From assembly GCF_019656455.1 (NCBI RefSeq), contig NZ_BPMK01000008.1, positions 1 to 64,000 on the forward strand: a stretch of DNA of 64,000 bases, given 5' to 3'. The translations under genes and the position numbers were made by a program. Source of the DNA: Noviherbaspirillum aridicola (GTDB lineage Bacteria > Pseudomonadota > Gammaproteobacteria > Burkholderiales > Burkholderiaceae_D). The notes below the pieces were generated by a model that saw only the letters and a program-made list of their open reading frames with translations, was not told the origin of the DNA and did no database searches. Below, piece after piece: positions 35,382-44,308 of this stretch. How positions within the stretch are numbered: the stretch's first letter is position 1; every line of letters starts with the position of its first letter.

Positions 35382-36299
35382 TCAGGCATCCACGCCGGGC
35401 TTGCGCAGCGGGACCAGTCCGGTCTGCACCAGCGGCGCGGCGCGCTCGCAATGGCCGGGCTGGTCGTCGAAAAAGATGTGGGGCCTGAAGGCGGCCAGCA
35501 CGTCGGACTTGGCGACGCCTCCCATGAAGAAGGTCTCGTCGATGGCCACATCCCAGGCGCGCAGCGTGCGGATCACGCGCTCGTGCGCCGGAGAAGAGCG
35601 TGCGGTCACCAGCGCGGTACGGATCGGCGAGCTCCGGCCGTCGCCGGCCTTGACGTTGTTCTGGATGTAGGAGAGCGCCTTGAGCAGCCTGGCGAACGGT
35701 CCTTCCGGCAGCGGCTTGAGGGCATTCTCGCGCTCATGGTTTTCAAAGGCCTCGATGCCCTGCGTCTGGAAAATCCGTTCCGATTCGTCCGAAAAAATCA
35801 CCGCGTCGCCGTCGAAGGCGATCCGGATCTGGTCGAGTTCCTCGAAAGCGTTGCCCGGTTTCTGGTACAGCCTGGCGGCGGCCACGCCGGAGTCGATCGC
35901 CGCCTGCACGTCGTCCTCGTGCAGCGACAGGAACAGGCTGACATTGAAGGCGCGCAGATAGGGGGCCAGCGAGGCGCCGCCGGAGAGGACCGCGCGGGTG
36001 ATGTCGAGATCATAATGGCGGATCGAATTGAAGATCCGCATCGAGGTCTCCGACGAATTGCGGGACATGATCACGACTTCGACGAAGCGCTGGTTATGCA
36101 CCAGCACGTTCAGCTTGAGCAGCGCCCGCACCAGCGCGAAACCGGCGCCGAGCTTGAGGATGTCGTTTTCGTTCTCCAGCTGGTGGCGGCGATAGGCTTC
36201 CAGACCCTGGTTGCGGAAAATCGCTTCCTCCGCCTCGAGGTCGAACAGGGCGCGCGAGGAAATACCGATGACGAGCAGATTATCGAGGGTGACTGGCAT
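35382..36299 (-). CDS. 5'-nucleotidase (NT5C1-like family)
   Basis: The 305-aa protein belongs to the cytosolic 5'-nucleotidase family PF06189. Visible blocks are LVIGISSRALFDLEAEEAIF, VVIMSRNSSETSMRIFNSIRHYDLDITRAVLSGG (its first part), IAFDGDAVIFSDESE and the C-terminal ETFFMGGVAKSDVLAAFRPHIFFDDQ (part). It should hydrolyse nucleoside monophosphates. MPVTLDNLLVIG at 36299 is the family-typical start; the open frame upstream runs into the tRNA gene. Confidence 0.87.
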   Translation of the reverse strand: MPVTLDNLLVIGISSRALFDLEAEEAIFRNQGLEAYRRHQLENENDILKLGAGFALVRALLKLNVLVHNQRFVEVVIMSRNSSETSMRIFNSIRHYDLDITRAVLSGGASLAPYLRAFNVSLFLSLHEDDVQAAIDSGVAAARLYQKPGNAFEELDQIRIAFDGDAVIFSDESERIFQTQGIEAFENHERENALKPLPEGPFARLLKALSYIQNNVKAGDGRSSPIRTALVTARSSPAHERVIRTLRAWDVAIDETFFMGGVAKSDVLAAFRPHIFFDDQPGHCERAAPLVQTGLVPLRKPGVDA

Positions 36300-36380
36300 G
36301 GCAGATGGTCCACGGAAGCCGCCAGTATAAGCCGCGAGGCCGGCATGTGTCGTGCGGGCGTGTCGGCGGAAGCATTGGAT

Positions 36381-36465
36381 TGGTGCCCGGGGTCGGAATC
36401 GAACCGACACTCCTTTCGGAACCGGATTTTGAGTCCGGCGCGTCTACCAATTTCACCACCCGGGC
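36381..36465 (-). tRNA. tRNA-Leu (anticodon CAA)
   Basis: The minus strand folds into an 85-nt class II tRNA beginning GCCCGGG and ending CCCGGGCACCA, with CCA encoded. The anticodon stem CCGGA/TCCGG encloses the loop CTCAAAA, giving anticodon CAA (reads UUG). The long variable arm and the TTCGATTCC T-loop fit tRNA-Leu. Confidence 0.96.
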
Positions 36466-36654
36466 AGTATGCGGAAGAGGCCGGAGGACCCGGACTCTGC
36501 GCGTCGGCCGAAGTGCCTGGCGACGCGAGGGGCAATTATCCCCGATTTGCATGGAAGGAGCAACACGACGGCCGCGCATGCATTGTCATTGCGGAATCGG
36601 AAGGCGTATCATCGCCAACTTCTTCCGAACGAACCCGTGCCGGGCGCAACCACA

Positions 36655-38610
36655 ATGAAGTACACGAAGATCCGCGAAATAGTGCTCGGCAAGGCGCTCG
36701 ATCCGCTGAAATCCGAAACTCGGCATTCGCTCGCCCTGGTGGCCTTTCTTGCGTGGGTAGGGCTGGGCGCCGACGGACTGTCCTCGTCCGCCTACGGCCC
36801 GGAAGAAACCTTCCGCGCGCTCGGCGAGCATGCCCATCTCGGTCTCTACCTCGCGATCGCCACCGCCGCCACCGTTTTCATCATCGCGCTCGCCTACAAC
36901 CAGGTGATCGAGCTGTTCCCGACGGGCGGCGGCGGATACCGCGTCGCCTCGCACCTGGTCGGACCGCATCTCGGCCTGGTCGCCGGCTGCGCGCTGATAC
37001 TCGACTATGTGCTCACCATCGCGATTTCCGTCGCGGCCGGCGTCGAGGCGCTGTTCTCGCTGCTGCCGCTCGGCTTCCATCCCTACAAGCTGTGGGCGGA
37101 GGCCTTCTTCATCGGCGTGCTCATCATCCTCAACCTGCGCGGCCTGAAGGAAGCCATCCGCGTGCTGCTGCCGATCTTTCTCGGCTTCGTGATCACGCAT
37201 TTCGCGCTGATCGTCTACGGCATCTTCGCCCACGCATCCTATCTGCCGGAACTGGTGCCGGTGACGCTCGACGAAACCCGGGCGCTGGCCACCGACATCG
37301 GCTGGATCGGGCTGGCCGGCATGCTGTTGCTCGCGTACTCGCAGGGCGGGGGCACCTATACCGGCCTGGAAGCCGTCTCCAACAACGTCAACATCCTGGC
37401 CGAGCCGCGCGTGCGCACCGGCAAGATCACCATGGTGTACATGGCGCTCTCGCTCGCCTTCACCGCCAGCGGCATCATCCTGCTCTACCTGCTCTGGGAC
37501 GCGAAGCCGGTGGAAGGGCAGACGCTCAACGCGACCACCTTCAAGGCCATCATCGACAGCTTCGGCCTCGGCGCCTGGACCAGCAACCTGATGCTGGTGA
37601 TCGTGCTCGCCTTCGAAGCCGGCCTGCTGTTCGTCGCCGCCAATACCGGCTTCCTCGGCGGTCCCTCGGTGCTGTCGAACATGGCCGCCGATTCCTGGGT
37701 GCCGCACAAGTTCCGCTACCTCTCCACCCGTCTCGTCACGCAGAACGGCATTCTGGTCATGGGCATCGCCGCGCTCGCCATCCTGTTCTGGACCGGCGGC
37801 AAGGTGACGGTCCTGGTCGTGCTGTACTCGGTCTCGGTATTCCTCACCTTCGCGATTTCGCTGTTCGGCCTCGTCGTCTACTGGCTCACTCACAAGCAGC
37901 AGAAGTACTGGCTGCGTCGGCTGCTGCTGTCGCTGACCGGCTTCCTGATCTGCGCGGCCATCCTCTCCATTCTTCTGGTCGAGAAGTTCGCCCAGGGCGG
38001 CTGGGCGGCCGCGCTCATCATCGCGGCGATGTCCTGCCTCTGTCTCTACATCCGCAACCACTACCACGAGACCAAGCGCGCGATCCACTCGGTCGACCAG
38101 GTCTTCGCCAACCAGCCCTTCGGCCGCCACACCGGCGCGGTGGAACCCGACCCGCAGGCACAGACCGCGGTCTTCATCGTCGGCTCCTCGCGCGGCGGCG
38201 GCCTGCATGCGCTGCTCTGGGTGCAGCGCATGTTCCCCGGCCACTTCAAGAACTTCATCTTCGTCAACGCCCGCACCGTCGACTCCCATGCCTACGGCGG
38301 CGAGGGCGCGATGGAACAGATGCGCGCCGAGGCCAACGCCACGCTCAAGTACTTCGTCGACTTCTGCCACAGCCACAACATGGCCTCTGCCGCCTATCTC
38401 GGCTTCGGCACCGACGTCGTCGATGAAGTCACCAAGCTGTGCGAAGCGATCAGCCAGGAGTACCCGAACGCGATCTTCTTCACCTCCAAGCTGGTGTTCG
38501 AACAGGACAACTGGTTCACCCGCCTGCTGCACAACCAGGCCGCGCTGGCGATACAGCGCCGGCTGCATTTCGAGAGTTTGCAGATGGTGATTTTGCCGAT
38601 GAAGGTGTGA
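36655..38610 (+). CDS. APC-superfamily permease with soluble C-terminal domain
   Basis: The 651-aa protein has about twelve transmembrane helices (residues 25-485). Typical APC sequence is seen in VGLGADGLSSSAYGPEE, FPTGGGGYRVASHLVG and GGTYTGLEAVSNNVNI. A soluble C-terminal domain of about 150 residues follows (TAVFIVGSSRGGGLHALLWVQ). The substrate is unknown; amino acids or potassium-like ions are both known for relatives. The ATG at 36655 begins MKYTKIREIVLGKALDPL. It lies 189 bp from the tRNA gene. Confidence 0.83.
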   Translation: MKYTKIREIVLGKALDPLKSETRHSLALVAFLAWVGLGADGLSSSAYGPEETFRALGEHAHLGLYLAIATAATVFIIALAYNQVIELFPTGGGGYRVASHLVGPHLGLVAGCALILDYVLTIAISVAAGVEALFSLLPLGFHPYKLWAEAFFIGVLIILNLRGLKEAIRVLLPIFLGFVITHFALIVYGIFAHASYLPELVPVTLDETRALATDIGWIGLAGMLLLAYSQGGGTYTGLEAVSNNVNILAEPRVRTGKITMVYMALSLAFTASGIILLYLLWDAKPVEGQTLNATTFKAIIDSFGLGAWTSNLMLVIVLAFEAGLLFVAANTGFLGGPSVLSNMAADSWVPHKFRYLSTRLVTQNGILVMGIAALAILFWTGGKVTVLVVLYSVSVFLTFAISLFGLVVYWLTHKQQKYWLRRLLLSLTGFLICAAILSILLVEKFAQGGWAAALIIAAMSCLCLYIRNHYHETKRAIHSVDQVFANQPFGRHTGAVEPDPQAQTAVFIVGSSRGGGLHALLWVQRMFPGHFKNFIFVNARTVDSHAYGGEGAMEQMRAEANATLKYFVDFCHSHNMASAAYLGFGTDVVDEVTKLCEAISQEYPNAIFFTSKLVFEQDNWFTRLLHNQAALAIQRRLHFESLQMVILPMKV

Positions 38611-38633
38611 CTGCCCGGCCACCGCAATCATCA

Positions 38634-39089
38634 CTACACGGGCCCCCGACTGAACATGTCGACGTGCGGAATTCCCGCATCGTCGTAAACCGGCCCCGAT
38701 GGCTCGAAGCCGAACTGACGGTAGAAATCCCGCAGATGCGCCTGCGCCGAAATGCGCAGCGGCTGCCCGGGGAACAGGCGCATCGCTTCACGCATTGCCG
38801 CCTGCATGAGGTCGCGGCCGAGGCCTCTGCCGCGCAGTTCGGGCACGACCACCACCCTGCCGATGGAAGGCTCGGGGTGACGTACGCCGGGTTGCAGGAT
38901 CCGGGCATAGGCATGCAGCGTGCCGGACGGCGAGTACGCGAGGCCGTGCCGGCATGCGGGATCGAGGCCGTCGGCGTCGGGATAGAGACAGCGCTGTTCG
39001 ATCACGAAGACACGCTGCCTGAGCATCATCGCGTCGTAAAGCTGCTCGGGCGTCAGCGCGTGGAAGGGCAGCCATGTCCAGTCGAGCAT
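38634..39089 (-). CDS. GNAT acetyltransferase, ElaA family
   Basis: The 151-aa protein matches ElaA: FHALTPEQLYDAMMLRQRVFVIEQRCLYPDADGLD (its first half) and the acetyl-CoA-binding VVVVPELRGRGLGRDLM. The substrate of ElaA proteins is not established. It starts only 4 bp after the substrate-binding-protein stop, so it is probably the last gene of the iron operon, which makes an acyl transfer to the metallophore conceivable. An alternative is chance co-transcription. Confidence 0.87.
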   Translation of the reverse strand: MLDWTWLPFHALTPEQLYDAMMLRQRVFVIEQRCLYPDADGLDPACRHGLAYSPSGTLHAYARILQPGVRHPEPSIGRVVVVPELRGRGLGRDLMQAAMREAMRLFPGQPLRISAQAHLRDFYRQFGFEPSGPVYDDAGIPHVDMFSRGPV

Positions 39090-39093
39090 GGGA

Positions 39094-40053
39094 TCAGCCG
39101 CAGTGCGGAAGCATGGACGACGATACGGCGCGCGCGTCGGGGCCGGGGAAAATATCCGGATGCAGGTGATGCGCGGCTTCGCGCAGCAGCAGCTGTCGCG
39201 CGACCGGCCCGTGCGACTCGATCCAGTGGTCCCCGACATACACGACACGCCGGTTCTTCACGGCTTTGAGCTGGCGCCATACCGGGTTGCTTTCGAAACG
39301 CCGCTGCGGACCGTAGTCGTAGATGAAGATCACCTCGGGGTCGGCCGCCAGCATCGCCTCCACGCTCATCTCGAACGCGGTATTGTCGGGCACGGCGGGC
39401 GTCGGATTGGATCCCGCGACATTGACGCCGCCGACCGCGTTGATGACGGAAGCGGTCATGTGCTCGTTGTAGAACGCCCAGGGGGCGTCGCCGCTGCCCC
39501 AGAGGAAGAGGTAGGAGCGGGGCTTGATGCCGGGTGCGCGTGAGGCATGGTCCCGGAGAGCCGACCTGAAATCGGCATTCAGCTTTTCCGCTTCGGTCCG
39601 CTTGTTCATTGCATCGCCCATCAGGAGGATCGAGCGGTCGCTGTCGGCGAACGTCTCCAGCCGCAATGCCATGTAAGGGGCGATCTGCTCCAGCCTGGCG
39701 GCATTGGCCTCGGTGTAGCGCTTGATGGCGACGATCAGGTCGGGCCTGGCCTTCGCCATCAGTTCGAGATTGGGGGCGGCGCGCTGGCCGAGGTTCTGTA
39801 CCCCGTCCATGCAGTCGAGCAGATACCCGGGGCTTCGTGCCCTTACGAGGAAGCTCGATGCGACGGGCCGGATGCCGAAAGCCAGGGCGGTGTCAGCGGC
39901 GAAGTAGGAGACGCCGGCAATGCGCGTGGCGGCGCCGGGCAGGCGCAGTGTCTTGCCGCGGTCGTCGGTCAGCGGCGGGGTGCCGGCGTGCACGGCGCCG
40001 GCAATTGTCAGCATTCCCAGGGCGGCCAGGGCGGTTCTCATCGGATGTGTCAT
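39094..40053 (-). CDS. Iron-siderophore ABC transporter, substrate-binding protein (FecB-like)
   Basis: The 319-aa protein has a signal peptide (about 1-23, cut near VHA) and a class III periplasmic binding fold: PLTDDRGKTLRLPGAATRIAG, ARPDLIVAIKRY, LEQIAPYMALRLE and the C-terminal RQLKAVKNRRVVYVGDHW. It would bind a ferri-siderophore and deliver it to the two permeases. The start overlaps the ATPase stop as ATGA. Confidence 0.9.
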   Translation of the reverse strand: MTHPMRTALAALGMLTIAGAVHAGTPPLTDDRGKTLRLPGAATRIAGVSYFAADTALAFGIRPVASSFLVRARSPGYLLDCMDGVQNLGQRAAPNLELMAKARPDLIVAIKRYTEANAARLEQIAPYMALRLETFADSDRSILLMGDAMNKRTEAEKLNADFRSALRDHASRAPGIKPRSYLFLWGSGDAPWAFYNEHMTASVINAVGGVNVAGSNPTPAVPDNTAFEMSVEAMLAADPEVIFIYDYGPQRRFESNPVWRQLKAVKNRRVVYVGDHWIESHGPVARQLLLREAAHHLHPDIFPGPDARAVSSSMLPHCG

Positions 40054-40853
40054 GGCGATTCCTGTGGCTGTGAAGACAGCGTTTCTTCGGGATAGCAAAC
40101 GGGCAGGGCGCAATCTTCGCGTTCGAAGACGGTGGCCCGTACCTTGAATACACGGCGCAGCAGGCCCGGCTCGATGATCCTGGACGGGGCGCCGCTGGCC
40201 GCGATGCGTCCGCCATCGAGGACCACCGTATGGTGGGAGTAGCGCATGGCGTGGTTGAGGTCATGCAGGGACATGACCAGGGTGATGCCGTGGGTCGCGT
40301 TCAGCGCGGTCAGCAGCTGCAGCACTTCCAGTTGATGGTGCAGATCGAGATAGGTGGTGGGCTCGTCCAGCAACAGGATGTCCGCCTGTTGCGCCAGCGC
40401 CATGGCAATCCACGCACGCTGCCGCTCACCGCCGGAAAGCTCGGTCATCAGCCGGTCTGCGAAGCCGAGCATGCGGGTGGCGGTCAGCGCCCAATGGACG
40501 GCGTCGCGATCGCAGGCCTGTTCGCCCCCGAGAAGCGACTGGTGGGGAAAGCGCCCGTGCCGCACCATGTCTCTCACCGTGAGTCCCTCGGGCGGCGTCG
40601 GCGTCTGCGACAGGAATGCCAGCCGCCGCGCAAGCTGCCTGCGCGGCCAGGACGAGAGGCTCTTCTCGTCCAGCTGAACCTGCCCCTGTTGCGGCGGCAG
40701 CAGCCCGGCCAGGCCGCGCAGCAGGGTGCTTTTGCCGCAGCCGTTGGGGCCGATGAGGGTGGTGATGCGGCCCTTGGGCAGCGCGAGGGAAAGCTGGCTG
40801 ATGATGGGTCTTCCGCCGTATCCGAGGGACAGGCCGGTACAGGTCAGAGTCAT
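40050..40853 (-). CDS. Iron-siderophore ABC transporter, ATP-binding protein (FecE/FhuC-like)
   Basis: The 267-aa ATPase has Walker A GPNGCGKST (about 34-42), signature LSGGERQRAWIAMALAQ and Walker B ILLLDEPTTYLDLHHQ, the last being characteristic of FecE/FhuC/FepC. It powers ferri-siderophore import. One base separates it from the permease stop upstream. Confidence 0.95.
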   Translation of the reverse strand: MTLTCTGLSLGYGGRPIISQLSLALPKGRITTLIGPNGCGKSTLLRGLAGLLPPQQGQVQLDEKSLSSWPRRQLARRLAFLSQTPTPPEGLTVRDMVRHGRFPHQSLLGGEQACDRDAVHWALTATRMLGFADRLMTELSGGERQRAWIAMALAQQADILLLDEPTTYLDLHHQLEVLQLLTALNATHGITLVMSLHDLNHAMRYSHHTVVLDGGRIAASGAPSRIIEPGLLRRVFKVRATVFEREDCALPVCYPEETLSSQPQESP

Positions 40854-40854
40854 G

Positions 40855-41889
40855 CTATGCGTGTCGGCGTCGCGCCATCAGATAAAGGAAAAAGGGAGCG
40901 CCCAGCAGCGCGGTGACGGCGCCGACCGGCACTTCGTCCGGGACGATCAGTATGCGGCCCGCCAGATCCGCGGCCAGCGCCAGGTTTGCGCCGAGCAGCA
41001 AGACCAGTGGCAGCTGATGGCGCGGCGATCCGCCGGCCAGCCGCCTGGCGATGTGTGGCACGAGCAGCCCGAGAAAGCCGACCGGCCCGGCGACCGCCAC
41101 CGCGGCCGCGGCGAGCGAACCCGCCATCGCCACCAGGACGAGGCGCCAGCGTTCCGCCTGCAGGCCGAGGCTGCGTGCGCAGTCGTCGCCCAGCGCGAGT
41201 ACGCCCATCGGCCGCATGATGAAGGGCAGTGTCAGCGCACCGAGCAGCGTCCATGGCAGCAGGGGATACAGATGCTGCCAGTCCTTGCCGTACAGGCTGC
41301 CGGACAGCCAGTTGAGTACGACTTCGATGCGTGTCGAACCCCACCCCGACAGCACGCCCATCGCGACCGCATGCATGCCGGCGCCGACGGCAATGCCGGA
41401 GAGAATGAGCCGCGCGGGCGTGGCGCCGCCGTGCCAGGCCAGGAGGTAGACCAGCACGACGGTGCCGGTTCCGCCGAGCTGGGCGACAGCCGGCAGCCAG
41501 GTGACGGGATAATTGTCGAGCCTGCTGCTGTCGCTGGTGCCGAGAAAGACGTCGAACAGCAGAAACAGCATGACGGCCAGCGTGGCGCCGGACGATATGC
41601 CGAGCACGCCGGGGTCGGCCAGCGGATTGCGCAGGGCGGATTGCAGGATCATGCCGCTCAGCGCGAAATGCGCGCCGATGAGCATGGCCAGCACGACGCG
41701 CGGCAGCCGCAGCTGCCGGATGATGGTGCCATCCGTGCCGGAAGCGGAACCGAACAGCGCCTGCGCGACGCTGGCCGCCGACATGTCGGCCGCGCCCTCG
41801 AAGGTCGCGAGCACCGCGAGCAGTAGCAGCAGCACGGCCGCCGACGTCGTCAGCGCCAGTGTGCGGCGCAGGGATGCGCGCGGCGTCAT
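40855..41889 (-). CDS. Iron-siderophore ABC transporter permease (FecD-like)
   Basis: The 344-aa permease of the FecCD family has about nine to ten transmembrane helices. Family motifs are LRLPRVVLAMLIGAHFALSG, NPLADPGVLGISSGATLAV and GPVGFLGLLVPHIARRLAGG (ATPase-contact region). It forms a heterodimer with the permease encoded just upstream, whose stop overlaps this start as ATGA. Confidence 0.94.
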   Translation of the reverse strand: MTPRASLRRTLALTTSAAVLLLLLAVLATFEGAADMSAASVAQALFGSASGTDGTIIRQLRLPRVVLAMLIGAHFALSGMILQSALRNPLADPGVLGISSGATLAVMLFLLFDVFLGTSDSSRLDNYPVTWLPAVAQLGGTGTVVLVYLLAWHGGATPARLILSGIAVGAGMHAVAMGVLSGWGSTRIEVVLNWLSGSLYGKDWQHLYPLLPWTLLGALTLPFIMRPMGVLALGDDCARSLGLQAERWRLVLVAMAGSLAAAAVAVAGPVGFLGLLVPHIARRLAGGSPRHQLPLVLLLGANLALAADLAGRILIVPDEVPVGAVTALLGAPFFLYLMARRRHA

Positions 41890-42920
41890 GCGTGCCCCCG
41901 GCGCTGAATCAGCCGGATCAGCAGCGGCGCGGAGAGCAGTGCGGTGAAAAATCCCGACGGCAGTTCACGCGGCGCGGCCACCGTCCGCGCCAGCAGATCG
42001 GCCACGCAGACCAGCGCCGCGCCGAACAGCGCAGCGGCGGGAATCAGCCTCCTGTGATCGCCGCCGACGCAGAGCCGCGTCAGGTGCGGCGCGCAGAGGC
42101 CGACGAAACCGAGCGGTCCCGCAACGGCCACTGCCGCGGCGGCGAGCATGACGGCGGCGGCGCCACAGGCGATGCGCCAGGCAGGCAGGTGCAGGCCGAG
42201 CGACTGTGCCGCGTCGTCGCCGAGCGCCATGAGGTTGAGCGGCCGCGCGCAGATCAGTGCAAGCAAGGCCCCCGCGAGCGCCCATGGCCAGACCAGCCGG
42301 ACATGCTCCCAGCCGCGTCCGGCCAGCCCGCCGCTCAGCCAGAAGAACAGCGATGCCGCCTCCGGGCCGGAGATGACCAGCACGGTCGTGATGCCGGCGG
42401 TGGCGAAGGCCGTCACCGCCAGCCCGGCCAGCGCGAGATGGGCGGGGGAGAAGCGTTCCCGCCAGGTCAGCGCGAAGGTCAGTGCCGCCGCCAGCAGTCC
42501 GCCCAGGATGCCGAGAACGGGATGCCAGACCGGGGTGAGCGATGGCCAGCATGTCTGCGCGACCACGATCGCGCATGCGGCGCCGGCGGCGACGCCGGTC
42601 AGCGTCGGGTCGGCAAGGGGGTTTCGCGTCATGCCTTGCATCAGTGCCCCCGACGTTGCCATGCAGGCGCCTGCGAGGACGGCGACCGCCACCCGCGGTG
42701 CGCGCAGCGACCAGATCACGACCCCGGCCTGGTCGCCGCCGCCCCGGAGCAGCGCCTCCACGACCTGCGCCGTCGTCACCGGGATCGCGCCGACCAGCAG
42801 GGCCATGCCGGCGCTGCCGCACAGGATGAAAAACGTGATGCCGCAGAAAGTCGCCGTCATCCAGGCCGGCTTCCCGGCGCCCGCGCGATATCCGTGCGCA
42901 TGAAGGGGGGTCGTCGTCAT
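41886..42920 (-). CDS. Iron-siderophore ABC transporter permease (FecC-like)
   Basis: The 344-aa FecCD-family permease has LRAPRVAVAVLAGACMATSG, NPLADPTLTGVAAGAACAI and GPLGFVGLCAPHLTRLCVGG in the family order. The ATG at 42920 overlaps the MATE stop as ATGA; the frame stays open 88 codons further upstream, but that part is out-of-frame MATE sequence. Confidence 0.93.
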   Translation of the reverse strand: MTTTPLHAHGYRAGAGKPAWMTATFCGITFFILCGSAGMALLVGAIPVTTAQVVEALLRGGGDQAGVVIWSLRAPRVAVAVLAGACMATSGALMQGMTRNPLADPTLTGVAAGAACAIVVAQTCWPSLTPVWHPVLGILGGLLAAALTFALTWRERFSPAHLALAGLAVTAFATAGITTVLVISGPEAASLFFWLSGGLAGRGWEHVRLVWPWALAGALLALICARPLNLMALGDDAAQSLGLHLPAWRIACGAAAVMLAAAAVAVAGPLGFVGLCAPHLTRLCVGGDHRRLIPAAALFGAALVCVADLLARTVAAPRELPSGFFTALLSAPLLIRLIQRRGHA

Positions 42921-44308
42921 CGTGCGGGTACCGGCGCGGTCGCCGCGTCCCTGGCGAGGCGCGCGCCGATCAAGCGGTGAAAACGCATCAGCAGCTGACC
43001 GGCGGTCGCCATCAGGCCGATGGTCAGGCCCGCCCAGATGCCGGGCGCGCCGAACTGGAAGTACCCGCCCAGCAGCCAGGCGGCGGGCAGGCCGATCCCC
43101 CAGTATCCGATCAGGGTGATGAAGAACGCGCTGCCGGTTTCGCCGGCCCCACGCAGGATGCCGACGCCGATATTCTGGCCGCAATCGAAGACCTGCAACA
43201 CCGCGGCGATGACCAGCAACTGGCCGGCGATTGCGGCCACCGCGGCGTCGCTCTCACCGGCGGAATGCAGGAAGAGGCCGAGCACGGCCTGCGGCAGCGC
43301 GAGATAGGCGAGGCCGATCACGGCCATGCAGGCGGCGCCCATGCCGAGGCCGGTATAGCCGAAACGCCGGGCGGCGGCGATCTCGTTCCGGGCCCAGACC
43401 TTGCTGATGCAGATGGAGGAGGCATGCGACAGGCCGACGGAGATCATGAACACGATGTAGACGGCCTGATTGACCACCGTGTGCGCGGCCAGCGCCGCGG
43501 TTCCGACGGCGCCGACCAGCAGCGATACCACGGCGAAGAATCCGGCTTCGGAGCTGTAGGTCGCGGCCACCGGCAGCCCCATCTTCCAGGTCCGCGTCAG
43601 CGCGCCGCGGCTGACGCGCCAGAGGCGCATGGACAGGAAGCGCGCCAGCATCGGATCCCGGCGCACGAGCAGCAGAAAGATCGCGAACGACAGAAAATTG
43701 ACCAGGGTCGTGGACCAGGCGATGCCGACCAGCCCCAGTCCCGGCATGCCGAAGGCGCCGAAGGTCAGGACCACATTCAGTACGGCGTTGAGCGCGACCG
43801 ACGCCAGCGTGATCGCCAGCAGCGGGCCGGGCCGCCGCATGCCCACCGTGAAGTTGCGCAATGCGTGAAACCACAGCAGCGGCAGCATGCCCGGCGCTGC
43901 CGCGAACAGATAGTCCGCAGTCCTCGCGACCACGGCCTCGTCCTGTCCCAGCCATCGCAGCAGCGTACCGCCGCCCAGCATCAGGCACCAGAACGCGAGT
44001 CCGGCCATCGTCGCCAGCACGAAGCTGGCGCGCACCAGGTCGCGGATCTCCGCGTCGGCCTGCGCATCGCTTGCGCCGGCGGCGGCAACGAGGTTGCCGG
44101 TCGGGGTCACCAGGCCGACGCCTGTCGTGCGGAACACGTTGAATACCGCCAGCGCCAGCCCGCCGGCAGCGAGGTCGAGCGGTCCCAGCAGGCCCATCAT
44201 CACGATATCCGTGGTCGACAAGGCCACTTGCGCGAACTGGGTGAGGATCAGCGGCGCCGCAAGCGCAGCGATATGCGCGCTGTCGGCCCGCCATTGCGCC
44301 AGGCTCAC
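42917..44308 (-). CDS. MATE-family efflux transporter, probable siderophore exporter
   Basis: The 463-aa protein has twelve transmembrane helices in two halves. MATE features include IAALAAPLILTQFAQVALSTTDIVMMGLLG at the start (first helix) and NVVLTFGAFGMPGLGLVGIAW. It lies between biosynthetic and import genes, overlapping both neighbours by 4 bp, so export of the cluster's own product is the natural reading. That is inferred from position only. Confidence 0.88.
   Translation of the reverse strand: MSLAQWRADSAHIAALAAPLILTQFAQVALSTTDIVMMGLLGPLDLAAGGLALAVFNVFRTTGVGLVTPTGNLVAAAGASDAQADAEIRDLVRASFVLATMAGLAFWCLMLGGGTLLRWLGQDEAVVARTADYLFAAAPGMLPLLWFHALRNFTVGMRRPGPLLAITLASVALNAVLNVVLTFGAFGMPGLGLVGIAWSTTLVNFLSFAIFLLLVRRDPMLARFLSMRLWRVSRGALTRTWKMGLPVAATYSSEAGFFAVVSLLVGAVGTAALAAHTVVNQAVYIVFMISVGLSHASSICISKVWARNEIAAARRFGYTGLGMGAACMAVIGLAYLALPQAVLGLFLHSAGESDAAVAAIAGQLLVIAAVLQVFDCGQNIGVGILRGAGETGSAFFITLIGYWGIGLPAAWLLGGYFQFGAPGIWAGLTIGLMATAGQLLMRFHRLIGARLARDAATAPVPAR

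Noticed and set aside
36381..36465. tRNA-Leu as an integration site of a mobile element
   Set aside because: No integrase, no repeated tRNA 3' end and ordinary genes on both sides.
36586..38634. A 682-codon leftward frame opposite the APC permease
   Set aside because: Antisense shadow; the permease has clear transmembrane and family motifs.
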